This document shows positions 45,037-55,646 of a stretch of DNA of 64,000 nucleotides, in pieces. Under the pieces are notes generated by a model that was not told the origin of the DNA, searched no databases, and saw nothing but the letters and a program-made list of their open reading frames with translations. Each line of letters opens with the position of its first letter. Positions within the stretch are counted from its first letter, which is position 1. Both the position numbers and the translations under genes were made by a program. The stretch lies in NCBI RefSeq assembly GCF_040529335.1, contig NZ_CP159534.1, positions 496,001 to 560,000 of the forward strand. Direction: 5' to 3'. The DNA comes from Streptomyces sp. HUAS MG91 (GTDB taxonomy: Bacteria; Actinomycetota; Actinomycetes; Streptomycetales; Streptomycetaceae).

Positions 45037-45918
45037 TCAGATGAACTCGGACGCATGGTCGATGGCCCACCTCGCGAAGGTGCCGGCCGGATGGCCGGCG
45101 AGACGCTCAACATGATCAGTGATGCGATGGGACTCTGGCCGCCACACCGAAGCGGCGATCAGGGCCTCCACCAGTGGTTCGGGACGACCGTCGGCGAGCA
45201 TCCGTGATCGCGCGAGATCAGTGGGAAGCGCCTGGAAGCGCAGATCGCGCCGGAGTGCAGCGCCGAGGTGAGCGACCTGGTCGGCGCGGCTGAGCACCTC
45301 GGGGCCGGTCAACACGTAGGGGCCATGGTCCAGTTGATCGTGATGTGCGAGCAATACCGCTACCGCCGCATCAGCGACGTCGCGCTCGTCGACGACCGCT
45401 GTGCGTGCCGCCTCTGGACCTGCGACAACATCGCCCGCCCTCACTTGTTGCACCCAACCACGGGTGTTGGAGGCCAGCGTCTCACTGCGGAGCACTACGG
45501 GTTGCAGGTCGGCAAGCAGCGCTTCCATATCCGCGTGAACTTGAACGATGGGATCACTCTGACGAGCGGCTTGGTCGTCTACAGCGGTCGAGGACAGGTA
45601 GACGACACGCGGCGCTGCCGTGGTGAGTTCTGCGATCAGGTCGGAGGCGACGGCGGAATCGAGCAGTGGCCAGATCAGAAATACCGCGTCGATGCCCACG
45701 AGCGCCTCGCGCACGGTGCTGGCATCCGTGAGGTCGCCGACTACCCACTCGACTCCTGGATGCGGGTCGGCCTGATCGCGCGCAAGGCATCGTACGCGCG
45801 CGCCGTGGGCCTGAAGTCGGCCAACGATCTCTCGGCCGAGGTTGCCCGTAGCGCCGGTGACCAGGATTGATGGAGAGCACGGGGAGTTCGTGGGGTTGGT
45901 GGTATCAGGCATGATCAT
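45037..45918 (-). CDS. NmrA-like NAD(P)-binding oxidoreductase
   Basis: The 293-residue protein has the atypical-SDR glycine motif ILVTGATGNLGREIV near the start, then VYLSSTAV and a C-terminal NmrA-type region with DERDVADAAVAVLL. These proteins reduce quinones or sense redox through NAD(P)H. It is divergent from a MerR regulator whose start is only 6 bases from its own, and neither has a clear ribosome site. The MerR protein probably represses this gene. A start at 45,912 is possible. Confidence 0.85.
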   Translation of the reverse strand: MIMPDTTNPTNSPCSPSILVTGATGNLGREIVGRLQAHGARVRCLARDQADPHPGVEWVVGDLTDASTVREALVGIDAVFLIWPLLDSAVASDLIAELTTAAPRVVYLSSTAVDDQAARQSDPIVQVHADMEALLADLQPVVLRSETLASNTRGWVQQVRAGDVVAGPEAARTAVVDERDVADAAVAVLLAHHDQLDHGPYVLTGPEVLSRADQVAHLGAALRRDLRFQALPTDLARSRMLADGRPEPLVEALIAASVWRPESHRITDHVERLAGHPAGTFARWAIDHASEFI

Positions 45919-45924
45919 GACGCT

Positions 45925-46332
45925 ATGGGTTCAGGTCGACGTGAAGGCAAGGCGCGCGTGGTGATGACGATCGGGGAAGTAGCCGCAGAGCTCGGCGTTG
46001 AGGCTCACGTACTGCGGCACTGGGAAGACGTTGGTGCCCTCACCGTGCGTCGCGATGGCAACGGCTACCGCATCTACGACGACAGCGCGCTGGAACAGGC
46101 ACGTACCGTGTTGAAACTGCGACGCGTCGGGCTCTCATTGCCCGAGGTCACTGCCGCCATGTCCCCGAAGAAGTCGGCGGCACAGGCCGTCGTGAGGGCG
46201 AAGATCGCGGCACTCGAAGATGAAGTCGTCCACAGACAGCAGGCAATCACCTTCCTGCAACACACCGTAGAGTGCCGGCACCGATACCTCGACGACTGTC
46301 CGGACTGCGCGACCTTCGTCCGCGGAACTTAA
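45925..46332 (+). CDS. MerR-family transcription regulator
   Basis: The 135-residue protein has the MerR HTH (MTIGEVAAELGVEAHVLRHW then GNGYRIYDDSAL), a coiled-coil helix and a C-terminal Cys cluster VECRHRYLDDCPDCATF that may sense metal or thiol stress. A start at 45,964 (MTIGEV) would place the HTH at the very N-terminus, as usual, and is equally likely. It is divergent from the NmrA-like gene. Confidence 0.87.
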   Translation: MGSGRREGKARVVMTIGEVAAELGVEAHVLRHWEDVGALTVRRDGNGYRIYDDSALEQARTVLKLRRVGLSLPEVTAAMSPKKSAAQAVVRAKIAALEDEVVHRQQAITFLQHTVECRHRYLDDCPDCATFVRGT

Positions 46333-46890
46333 GCCGCACTCCCGCTGGGATGGGCAGCACCGACGGTGCCCACGCCACCGTCATGAGGTCAGGTCCCGCA
46401 ACAAGCCCCGAGCCCGCGCCCGGTCCGGTGCCGGTGGGATGCAGGTCGTGCCGGCGGTGCGGGTGTGACGGATGATCCCGTCCCGGGAGTGGCACCGGGC
46501 ACACGTCGACAGTCCCCGGGCGCCGGCGACCCTGCGGGCGTGTCACCGCGCCGAGCGCTTGGAGGAAGCGGCCCGGATGGAGCTGCCGGAGGCGATGGGC
46601 CGGCTGCAGGCCATGAGCGCCAAGAAGAAGACCACGCAGCCGACACCACACACACCGGCAACTGGACACCCGCCGCCTAGACCCGCCGGGCGCAGTGGGT
46701 TGCCTGTGAATAGTCGCGGACGGTCACTTCGCTGACGGGCCGACCCTGCGCTTCGGGGCGGAAGATGATCGTGGCGAGGGAGGAACGCATGCTCGAAATA
46801 CCATCCCTGCAAGGTTCTCCGGCCGGTACTTTCTCACATCCGCGGTGGCGTGTCCGGACGGAGACATCCCTGTAGAGAGGGCAGACGGCG
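46333..46890. other. Gap with possible small relic frame
   Basis: A rightward 87-codon frame (46,472-46,735) contains RLEEAARMELPEAMGRLQAM, which looks helical, but has no ribosome site and no recognised family. The only other signal is the GAGAGG ribosome site of the next gene. Confidence 0.3.
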
Positions 46891-47460
46891 ATGAGTGTGG
46901 CTGAGAGTTGGTCGCGTGTGATGAGTCTTCTTCGGGAGCACGCGCCGGCCGATCACACGGATCTGCCAGGGCCCGCCACGGAGCAGACCCTCGCGGCAGC
47001 CGAGGAACGGATGGGGATCTTTCTGCATGGGGACCTGCGGACGTGGCTTTTGCAGAACAATTTGGATCTGCCGGAGGAAGACGTCGACGTCGAAGTGGCA
47101 TGCTGCGGCTTCGACGGGTTCCCCGACGAGGGAAGCTTCTTTCTGGGCATCCGGGCGATGGAGAGGCTCTACGCGAACCGCTCCATGCCTGGTGGATTCG
47201 ACCCTCCGGACCAGGTGGACGATCCGTTCTGGCGTAACGAGTGGATCCCGTTCCTGTCAGACCAGGACGGCTGGATGGGAAAATTCATCGATGTGCGGGA
47301 CGGGCGCGTCGGTAGCTGGTTCGTGGGTGAGGCCACGATCACGGGCGAGTACGAATCGATGGCCCAGTATTTCGACTCCGTGGCGAAGAAGCTGACGAGG
47401 ATCGCCGGTGGAAGCCACCCGGTCTGTCGGTTCGCCGAAGGTCGACTTGTTTGGTCGTGA
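46891..47460 (+). CDS. SMI1/KNR4 (SUKH)-family protein
   Basis: The 189-residue protein has the SUKH pattern: a helix with TLAAAEERMGIFLHGDLRTW near residue 35, NEWIPFLSDQDGWMGKFIDV near residue 110, then GRVGSWFVGEAT. Family members often act as immunity proteins against nuclease toxins, or are orphan regulators. The ATG at 46,891 follows GAGAGG. No toxin gene is beside it, so it may be an orphan immunity gene in the island. Confidence 0.78.
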   Translation: MSVAESWSRVMSLLREHAPADHTDLPGPATEQTLAAAEERMGIFLHGDLRTWLLQNNLDLPEEDVDVEVACCGFDGFPDEGSFFLGIRAMERLYANRSMPGGFDPPDQVDDPFWRNEWIPFLSDQDGWMGKFIDVRDGRVGSWFVGEATITGEYESMAQYFDSVAKKLTRIAGGSHPVCRFAEGRLVWS

Positions 47461-47526
47461 AACGGTTCCCAACTGGATGACGGCCATTGCCAATCCGTCC
47501 TCACCCTGGAACGGCTATGAGACTCA

Positions 47527-47757
47527 TCATCGTTGACGTTCCAGGGTGAGGACGGCTGCGGCGATGACGGTCATCCGGTTGGGGCTGCAGCGGGCCTGGC
47601 GGAGGATCTGCCAGGACTTGAGTCGCGCGATGCTTGGTTCGACCGGTGCTCGTGCCGCTGACAGGGCTCGGTTGATTGTCTGCTGAGTCGTGGGAAGCCG
47701 TCTGATGGGCGTGATCACCCAGAGGCCGGCCCCGATGTAGGCGCGGTCGGCGAGCAC
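47527..47757 (-). pseudogene. IS5-family transposase, C-terminal remnant (second copy type)
   Basis: The 76 residues with LADRAYIGAGLWVITPIRR and ARLKSWQILRQARCSPNRMT match the end of IS5-type DDE transposases. The fragment differs from the one at 39,365, so it derives from another element. It meets a recombinase tail head-on at 47,757-47,775, so at least two insertions or deletions happened here. Confidence 0.7.
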
Positions 47758-47774
47758 GGGAGAACGCCACCTGG

Positions 47775-48068
47775 ATGTCGACGTCTTCGGCCGCGGCGGC
47801 TCACATCGGCGTCACCGCCACCCTCTACGCCCACGTCCGCCTGCGCCTCCAGCGCGACACCATCGTCTCCTTGTCCACAGCATTGTCGGTAGGCCCATCG
47901 TGCTCTCACAGATGTGTGCTCCAAGCCGTCACCATCAGGGAACCTCACGGCACGCCTCGCCGATCAAGGCCCGACAGGTGCTCCGCGCGTGACCTCCGCC
48001 GATACTGGCGTCAGACCGATGACAGCCGACCACGCCTTCCTGACGACCTGTCACCAAAGTCAGCATGA
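47775..48068 (+). pseudogene. Tyrosine-recombinase (integrase) C-terminal tail
   Basis: The stretch HIGVTATLYAHVRLRLQRDT resembles the end of phage or plasmid integrases, where TLYAHV carries the catalytic tyrosine and a helix follows. Useful similarity ends near 47,890; the rest of the frame to 48,068 is unrelated. The catalytic core is missing. It hints that the island was once an integrative element. Confidence 0.4.
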
Positions 48069-48181
48069 GGTCAGCATCAGTACCGCTCAACCCCGCCACA
48101 GCCCGCCCAGGAACGCCAAGATCAAGAACCATCCGAAACTAGTCCGCCCAGGCAATACACCGGCCAGAGCTTGAGCCGCTA

Positions 48182-48221
48182 ACGTCACCCGGAGGTACCA
48201 GTGAGAATGTTGATCAATGTG
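48182..48221 (+). repeat. Right copy of the 40-base direct repeat
   Basis: Matches 39,260-39,299 at 36 of 40 bases. It contains GGAGGTACC and the GTG start with the first seven codons of dhaK, so here it belongs to an intact gene. See the left copy. Confidence 0.75.
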
Positions 48222-49193
48222 GCCGAGACCGTCGTCGCCGACGCCCTGCGCGGGATGGCCTCGGCCCACCCCGATCTGGTCGTCGACGTCGAGAACCGGG
48301 TGATCCTGCGCCGGGACGCGCCGGTGGCCGGGCAGGTGGCGCTGGTGTCCGGCGGGGGTTCGGGGCACGAGCCGCTGCACGGCGGGTTCGTCGGGCCCGG
48401 GATGCTGTCGGCCGCCTGTCCCGGTGAGGTGTTCACCTCGCCGGTGCCGGACCAGATGGTGCGGGCGGCGGCCGCCGTGGACAGCGGCGCGGGCGTGCTG
48501 TTCATCGTGAAGAACTACACCGGTGACGTGCTCAACTTCGACATGGCCGCCGAGCTCGCCGAGGACGAGGGCATCCAGATCGCCAAGGTCCTGGTCAACG
48601 ACGATGTCGCGGTGACCGACAGCCTGTACACCGCCGGACGGCGCGGCACCGGGGCCACCCTGTTCGTGGAGAAGATCGCGGGTGCCGCGGCCGAGGAGGG
48701 GCAGCCGCTGGAGCGGGTGGAGGCGGTGGCGCGGCAGGTCAATGAGCGGTCGCGGAGTTTCGGGGTCGCGCTCAGCGCGTGCAGCACCCCGGCCAAGGGC
48801 TCCCCCACCTTCGATCTGCCCTCCGGTGAGCTGGAGTTGGGGATCGGCATCCACGGTGAGCCGGGGCGTGAGCGGCGCCCGATGATGACCTCCGGGGAGA
48901 TCGCGGACTTCGCCGTGAACGCCGTACTGGAGGACCTGAACCCGAGCAGCCCGGTCCTGGCGCTCGTCAACGGCATGGGCGCCACCCCGCTGCTCGAGCT
49001 GTACGGGTTCAACGCCGAGGTGCAGCGGGTGCTCGGCGAGCGCGGGGTATCGGTCGCGCGCACCCTCGTCGGCAACTACGTCACCTCCCTCGACATGGCC
49101 GGCGCCTCCGTCACGCTCTGCGAGATGGACGAGGAGCTGCTGCGGCTGTGGGACGCGCCGGTCAGCACGGCGGGGCTGCGCTGGGGCAGGTGA
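48201..49193 (+). CDS. dhaK: Dihydroxyacetone kinase subunit DhaK
   Basis: The 330-residue protein matches the DHA-binding subunit: LVSGGGSGHEPLHGGFVGPG near residue 48 and the substrate-binding histidine in GIGIHGEPGRER near residue 218. Together with DhaL and DhaM it phosphorylates dihydroxyacetone using PTS phosphate instead of free ATP. It starts at GTG 48,201 behind GGAGGTACC. Its upstream DNA is island sequence, so its native promoter may lie 9 kb away at about 39,170. The usual MRMLINVPE start reads MRMLINVAE here. Confidence 0.95.
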   Translation: MRMLINVAETVVADALRGMASAHPDLVVDVENRVILRRDAPVAGQVALVSGGGSGHEPLHGGFVGPGMLSAACPGEVFTSPVPDQMVRAAAAVDSGAGVLFIVKNYTGDVLNFDMAAELAEDEGIQIAKVLVNDDVAVTDSLYTAGRRGTGATLFVEKIAGAAAEEGQPLERVEAVARQVNERSRSFGVALSACSTPAKGSPTFDLPSGELELGIGIHGEPGRERRPMMTSGEIADFAVNAVLEDLNPSSPVLALVNGMGATPLLELYGFNAEVQRVLGERGVSVARTLVGNYVTSLDMAGASVTLCEMDEELLRLWDAPVSTAGLRWGR

Positions 49194-49240
49194 CAGCCCG
49201 GCCCGACTTCGTCAACGTATCTACCAGGCAAGGAGATCAA

Positions 49241-49852
49241 GTGCTCGACGCCGACTTCTTCCGGCGCTGGATGTTCGCGACCACGGTGGCCGTGGACCAC
49301 GAGGCGGCCCGGCTCACCGAACTCGACTCGGCGATCGGTGACGCCGACCACGGCAGCAATCTGCAGCGCGGTTTCGCCGCGGTCTCGCAGATCCTGGAGC
49401 AGGAGTCGCCGGACACACCGGGCGGCGTGCTCACCCTCGCGGGACGGCAGCTCATCTCCAAGGTGGGCGGGGCCTCCGGTCCGCTCTACGGGACGCTGCT
49501 GCGCCGCACCGGCAAGGCGCTCGGCGACGCGGCCGAGGTGAGCGAGGCCGACCTCGCGGCGGCGCTGCGGGCCGGGGTGGACGCGGTCGCGGCGCTCGGC
49601 GGAGCCGCGCCGGGCGACAAGACCATGCTCGACGCGCTGGTGCCGGCCGTGGACGCGCTCGACGGCGGAGACCTCGCGGCGGCCCGGACCGCGGCCGAGC
49701 ACGGGGCGGAGGCGACGACCCCCTTGCAGGCGCGCAGGGGACGGGCCAGCTATCTGGGCCCGCGCAGCATCGGGCATCAGGATCCCGGTGCCACGTCGGC
49801 GGCGCTGCTGATCGGCGCGCTCGCCGAGACTGCCGAAGGGAGCGCCGCGTGA
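49241..49852 (+). CDS. dhaL: Dihydroxyacetone kinase subunit DhaL
   Basis: The 203-residue ADP-binding subunit has DSAIGDADHGSNLQRGF (the metal-binding aspartates, GDADHG), SKVGGASGPLYGT and GHQDPGAT. The GTG at 49,241 follows a strong AAGGAG site; longer upstream frames are not needed. It holds the ADP cofactor that DhaM rephosphorylates. It overlaps dhaM by 4 bases. Confidence 0.94.
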   Translation: MLDADFFRRWMFATTVAVDHEAARLTELDSAIGDADHGSNLQRGFAAVSQILEQESPDTPGGVLTLAGRQLISKVGGASGPLYGTLLRRTGKALGDAAEVSEADLAAALRAGVDAVAALGGAAPGDKTMLDALVPAVDALDGGDLAAARTAAEHGAEATTPLQARRGRASYLGPRSIGHQDPGATSAALLIGALAETAEGSAA

Positions 49853-50262
49853 CCGCCCCGGACAAGGCCGTCGGCATCGTGCTCGTCTCGCACAGCCGGG
49901 AGGTCGCCGAATCGGTGGCGCGGCTCGCGGCCGGACTCGCCGGGGGCGGCACCCTCGCGCCGGTGGCCGCGGCGGGCGGCACCGAGGACGGCGGGCTCGG
50001 CACCAGCTCCGAGCTGATCTCGGCGGCCGCGGCGTCGGTCGACCGGGGCGCGGGCGTCGCCGTCCTGGTCGACCTCGGCAGCGCGGTGCTCACTGTGAAG
50101 TCCCTGCTGGCGGAAGGGGACGAACTCCCCGACGGGACACGGCTCGTGGACGCCCCGTTCGTGGAGGGCGCGGTCGCCGCCGTCGTCTCCGCGTCGGCCG
50201 GTGCCGATCTGGACGCGGTGGTGGCCGCGGCCTCCGAGGCGTACACGTACCGCAAGGAGTGA
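49849..50262 (+). CDS. dhaM: DhaM, PTS EIIA-type phosphotransfer subunit
   Basis: The 137-residue protein has the mannose-type EIIA fold with the phospho-accepting histidine in VLVSHSREVAESVARLA near residue 15. It is the short, single-domain DhaM form without fused HPr or EI domains. The GTG start overlaps the dhaL stop as GTGA. It passes phosphate from HPr to DhaL-bound ADP. Confidence 0.92.
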   Translation: MTAPDKAVGIVLVSHSREVAESVARLAAGLAGGGTLAPVAAAGGTEDGGLGTSSELISAAAASVDRGAGVAVLVDLGSAVLTVKSLLAEGDELPDGTRLVDAPFVEGAVAAVVSASAGADLDAVVAAASEAYTYRKE

Positions 50263-50273
50263 GCGGGGGCCGT

Positions 50274-50305
50274 TTCGTGGCGGTCCGTCAGCGGGCCGCC
50301 ACGAA
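50274..50305. terminator. Hairpin between dhaM and the chitosanase gene
   Basis: A 10-base-pair perfect stem (50,274-50,283 with 50,296-50,305) follows dhaM by 12 bases; its right arm overlaps the last codons of the convergent chitosanase gene. Confidence 0.6.
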
Positions 50306-51007
50306 CTTCCTGGCCGCCGCCTGCCCCGCCGTCGCCGCCGCGCGACGGCTCTCGATGGGGCGGGCGGTCGTGCCGGGGAAGAGGATGTACGTGACCTCGT
50401 CGGCGGTGCCGCCGCGCACCGGGTCGGGATCGATGCCGAGGGCGCGGGCGGCCGCGTAGGAGGCCTCGCCGATGAGGTCGGCGGGGCCGGTGTCGCCGAC
50501 GACCGCGTACAGCACCTTGCCGCGGTGGACGAGCGCGGCGACCGTGCCGCCCCGGATGCCGGAGCGCGCGGGGTTCCAGATGCGGCTCGCGCCCGGCACG
50601 ACCACGTAGGGAAGTCGCTCGGCGCTCAGCTGCCGTCCGTCGGACTGCTGGTACGCGGTCGTGTTCAGGAACAGCGGATCGGTGCGGCGGTTGCAGCGGC
50701 GGCCCGGGCGTCCGTCGCAGTCGACGTCGAGATCGGCCTTCCAGTACACGGCGCCGCGCCGTCCGCACACCGGGATGTTCGCGCGGGCCCCGTCGTCGCT
50801 GCGGTAACGGCCGCGCGAGATCTGCGGGCAGCCGCGCACGGCGGCGAGCAGGGCGGTGGCGCGCACGTCGCCCTCGCCGGCGCCGGACTGCGGGGTCGCG
50901 TCCGGTTTCTGAGGGGTGCTCGGCTGGGCGGACGCCGGGGGCAGGGCGGCCGGAGCGAGAAGAGCGGCGCCGCACACGGCGGCGAGGGCCAGGAATCGAG
51001 GGTGCAC
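50288..51007 (-). CDS. Secreted GH75-family chitosanase
   Basis: The 239-residue protein starts at GTG 51,007 with a Sec signal (LALAAVCGAALLAPAALPPA, then SAQP). The mature part has AVYWKADLDVDCDGRPGRRC, with the acidic residues of the GH75 (fungal-type) chitosanase active site, and VGDTGPADLIGEAS. It should cleave chitosan outside the cell. The gene diverges from an FN3 lipoprotein gene, and a DasR-like site lies between them. Confidence 0.85.
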   Translation of the reverse strand: MHPRFLALAAVCGAALLAPAALPPASAQPSTPQKPDATPQSGAGEGDVRATALLAAVRGCPQISRGRYRSDDGARANIPVCGRRGAVYWKADLDVDCDGRPGRRCNRRTDPLFLNTTAYQQSDGRQLSAERLPYVVVPGASRIWNPARSGIRGGTVAALVHRGKVLYAVVGDTGPADLIGEASYAAARALGIDPDPVRGGTADEVTYILFPGTTARPIESRRAAATAGQAAARKFVAAR

Positions 51008-51196
51008 GCACAAGCCTTCGGTCGGGGACAGAGAACAGAAGCGGACGTCGGGGACCGGCCGGGACGGCCGGGGGACATACCCGTCCAATGTGGGATGACC
51101 GCGGCGGCCCGTCCACCGCACGGGGGCCGGACGGGCCCGTCTCCCTCCCGATGGAGCGGCGCACCCCTCTTGATGAGCACCCGTCACCCATGCCAT

Positions 51197-51212
51197 ACAG
51201 GTCTGTACCAAT
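51197..51212. promoter_or_regulatory. DasR-like operator (dre)
   Basis: ACAGGTCTGTACCAAT agrees with the DasR consensus ACTGGTCTAGACCACT at 12 of 16 positions, with both GGTCT and ACCA half-sites kept. It lies 28 bases before the lipoprotein start and about 190 bases before the chitosanase start. DasR represses chitin and chitosan utilisation genes until amino-sugar phosphates accumulate, so the site fits its neighbours. Confidence 0.55.
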
Positions 51213-51239
51213 TCGGTCCCGCCGAGCGGAAGGCATCCC

Positions 51240-52232
51240 GTGCGACGTGTCCCCCCACGCCCCCTGCTCCCCCAAGCGGCCTGCGTCACCGCCCTGTTGA
51301 CGGTCCTCTCCGGCTGCGGGCTGCTGTCGTCCGGCGACGACACGGGCGGCCCCGCCCTCTCGGAGCCGCTCGGTGTCACCGCCCAGGCGGGCAGCGCCAC
51401 CTCCGTGCACGTCATGTGGAACCGGCCGGCGAGCACCGCCGCCGTCGAGGGCTACGAGGTCTACCGGGGCGAGGTACGGGTGAAACGGCTGTCCGCCACC
51501 CAGCAGATGGTCGACGTCACCGGACTGCGGCCGCGCACCCGGTACGTGTTCACCGTGCGGGCCCGCGACAAGGACGGGGAGCCGGGTCCGGCGAGCCGGC
51601 GGGTCACCGTGACGACCCCGGCCGCCGTCGCCGCGGACCGCTCCGCGCCGAGCAGGCCCACCGGTCTGCGCGGGGAGGCGGACGGCGCGCGCTCGGTGTC
51701 GCTGTCGTGGCGGAAGTCGCACGACGACAAGGGCGTCGTCTCGTACGACGTCTACCAGGGCACGACGAAGATCCACAGTGTGCCGGGGACGCGGACCGAG
51801 GCGCTGCTGACCGGGATGCGGCCGGGCACCGCGTACGCCTTCTCCGTACGGGCACGGGACGCCGCCGACAACACCTCCCCCGCGAGCGGGACGGTGCGGC
51901 TGACGACCGCGCGGGGCGAGGACGAGGGAGCCGACACCGCACCCGCCGACTTCCGGGCGGCCGTACGGCGCTCCGACGGCGCCTCGTACATCGATCTCAC
52001 CTGGACGGCGCCGCAGACCGGCGGTGACGTTCCGGCGTACCAGGTGTACCTGGACGGCAAGCAGGCCACGACCGTGGTGTGGGGGGACAGCGCGCCCGAG
52101 GGCGCCGCGAAGTACAGCTTCTACATCGGGGAGGAGAGCGGTGCGCGGCACCGGGTGAAGATCCGGGCGCAGTTGCCGGACGGCACCTGGGGCGCGTTCT
52201 CGCCGGAGCGGACGGTGACCGGCCGTCAGTAG
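51240..52232 (+). CDS. Lipoprotein with three fibronectin type III domains
   Basis: The 330-residue protein starts at GTG 51,240 after GAAGG. It has a lipoprotein signal with TVLSGC (modified Cys26), then three FN3 domains of about 85 residues each (starts near 40, 135 and 230), recognisable by VEGYEVYRG, VVSYDVYQG and VPAYQVYLD. It is probably a surface polysaccharide-binding or spacer protein. Its position next to a chitosanase and a DasR-like site suggests a role in chitosan use. Confidence 0.85.
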   Translation: MRRVPPRPLLPQAACVTALLTVLSGCGLLSSGDDTGGPALSEPLGVTAQAGSATSVHVMWNRPASTAAVEGYEVYRGEVRVKRLSATQQMVDVTGLRPRTRYVFTVRARDKDGEPGPASRRVTVTTPAAVAADRSAPSRPTGLRGEADGARSVSLSWRKSHDDKGVVSYDVYQGTTKIHSVPGTRTEALLTGMRPGTAYAFSVRARDAADNTSPASGTVRLTTARGEDEGADTAPADFRAAVRRSDGASYIDLTWTAPQTGGDVPAYQVYLDGKQATTVVWGDSAPEGAAKYSFYIGEESGARHRVKIRAQLPDGTWGAFSPERTVTGRQ

Positions 52233-52393
52233 GCGCGGCTGGGCCGGACGACGGAACGTGTCACCTGCCCGGCCCCGGTCCGCATGCGCCCGCCCCGGCG
52301 GGGACTTTGGCTGAGCGTCAGGCAGCACGGGCTTTGCCGACTCGGGCGGGGCACGGGACGTACCGCCTCCCGTGCCGCCGGAGGACAGGGACC

Positions 52394-52885
52394 ATGCGCA
52401 TCACGTCGACCATCGCCCGCTCCGGGCTCACCGTCGCGGCCGCGGCCGCGCTGCCGCTGGCGTCGGCCGCCCCCATGGCGCACGCCGCCGGGGTCTCGGT
52501 CACCGCCGACGGCTCCACGGTGACGGCCACCACCACGGCCTGCACGAACGGCGGCAACGGTTCGCTCCTGGCCGCCGGCCAGGCCGACTTCGCCCAGGGC
52601 CGGCAGGCGGCACTGACCTCGGGGAGCGCCGCCTGGACCGGTGTCGCCTCCGGTACGTACACGGTCGTGGTCGTGTGCGCGGACCACTCGACGGCGGGCA
52701 CCCAGTCGGTGACCGTCTCGGCGAGCCCGACGATCTCGGCGACGTCGAGCCCGCTGGGCGGCGTACGAGGTGGTCTCGGCGGCGCGTCCGAGGACTACGG
52801 CACGCTGACGTACGCCGCGGGCGGCACCATGGTGGCGGCCGCCGTGGCCGGTGGCGTCTGGTACCTGCGGCGGCGCCGCGCCTGA
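52394..52885 (+). CDS. Small secreted, membrane-anchored protein
   Basis: The 163-residue protein has a Sec signal (ARSGLTVAAAAALPLASAAP, cut after HAAG), a Thr/Ser/Ala-rich extracellular domain with two cysteines (TTACTNGG and VVVCADH) likely forming a disulfide, and a C-terminal TM segment ending in YLRRRRA. The pattern is common for actinomycete cell-envelope proteins of unknown function. The ATG follows AGGACAGGG. Confidence 0.75.
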   Translation: MRITSTIARSGLTVAAAAALPLASAAPMAHAAGVSVTADGSTVTATTTACTNGGNGSLLAAGQADFAQGRQAALTSGSAAWTGVASGTYTVVVVCADHSTAGTQSVTVSASPTISATSSPLGGVRGGLGGASEDYGTLTYAAGGTMVAAAVAGGVWYLRRRRA

Positions 52886-52893
52886 GCACATGC

Positions 52894-52932
52894 GACAGGG
52901 CCGCCGTCCGGAGTCCGGGCGGCGGCCCTGTC
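52894..52932. terminator. Bidirectional hairpin between convergent genes
   Basis: An 18-base-pair stem with one wobble (52,894-52,911 with 52,915-52,932) around a 3-base loop lies between the small envelope-protein gene and the padR-type gene. Confidence 0.8.
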
Positions 52933-52944
52933 GTGCGCCCGGAC

Positions 52945-53475
52945 TCACTCGCCGAGGTCGCTCAGCGTGCGTTCGAGCCAGCGCACCCAGAACTTCTCCA
53001 GGTCGATCCCGGCCCGCAGCACCGCGTGCTGCAGCCGGTCCGCCTCGGAGTCCTTCCCCGGGGGGAAGTCCCGCCGGTCGATCTCCTCGTAGGTGGCCAA
53101 CTGCCGCCGGTGCAGGTCGAGATGACGGTGGAGTTCGGCGTCGACACCGGCCGTTCCGATCACCGCCGCGGAGCGCAGCCGCAGCAGCAGGGGGTCGCGC
53201 ATCGGCTTGGGGTCCTGGGGCGCGGCCGTCCAGCGCGCCAGTTCGGCCCGGCCGTCCGGCAGGACCTCGTACTCCTTCTTCTGGCCGCGCGCCGGGACCT
53301 GGGCGGGCAGGGCGCGGATCAGGCCGTCGCGTTCCAGCTTGCCCAGCTCGCGGTAGATCTGCTGGTGCGTCGCCGACCAGAAGTAGCCGATGGACCGGTC
53401 GAACCTGCGGGTCAGTTCGAGGCCGGACGACGGCTTCTCCAGGAGGGCCGTGAGGATCGCGTGCGGCAGTGACAT
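52945..53475 (-). CDS. PadR-family transcription regulator
   Basis: The 176-residue protein has the PadR winged helix: LPHAILTALLEKPSSGLELT, then THQQIYRELGKLERDGLI, and a C-terminal dimerisation helix with LATYEEIDRR. PadR repressors usually act on a nearby oxidoreductase or transporter gene. The oxidoreductase gene just upstream carries a palindrome in its promoter that may be the target. Confidence 0.9.
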   Translation of the reverse strand: MSLPHAILTALLEKPSSGLELTRRFDRSIGYFWSATHQQIYRELGKLERDGLIRALPAQVPARGQKKEYEVLPDGRAELARWTAAPQDPKPMRDPLLLRLRSAAVIGTAGVDAELHRHLDLHRRQLATYEEIDRRDFPPGKDSEADRLQHAVLRAGIDLEKFWVRWLERTLSDLGE

Positions 53476-53508
53476 GGCGTAAGCCTAGAGGGGGTCTCTC
53501 GGGCGAAG

Positions 53509-53549
53509 GGGTGGTCACGCGGCCGGCGGGCCCGGCCACGTGACCACCC
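53509..53549 (-). terminator. Hairpin between the fadH-like and padR-type genes
   Basis: An 11-base-pair outer stem (53,509-53,519 with 53,539-53,549) plus a 6-base-pair inner stem lies 25 bases beyond the oxidoreductase stop. It suggests that the padR gene has its own promoter or relies on read-through. Confidence 0.65.
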
Positions 53550-53573
53550 GGCTCAGAGGGTGGAGCGGGTGGT

Positions 53574-55643
<2,070 letters not shown>

Positions 55644-55646
55644 TTA

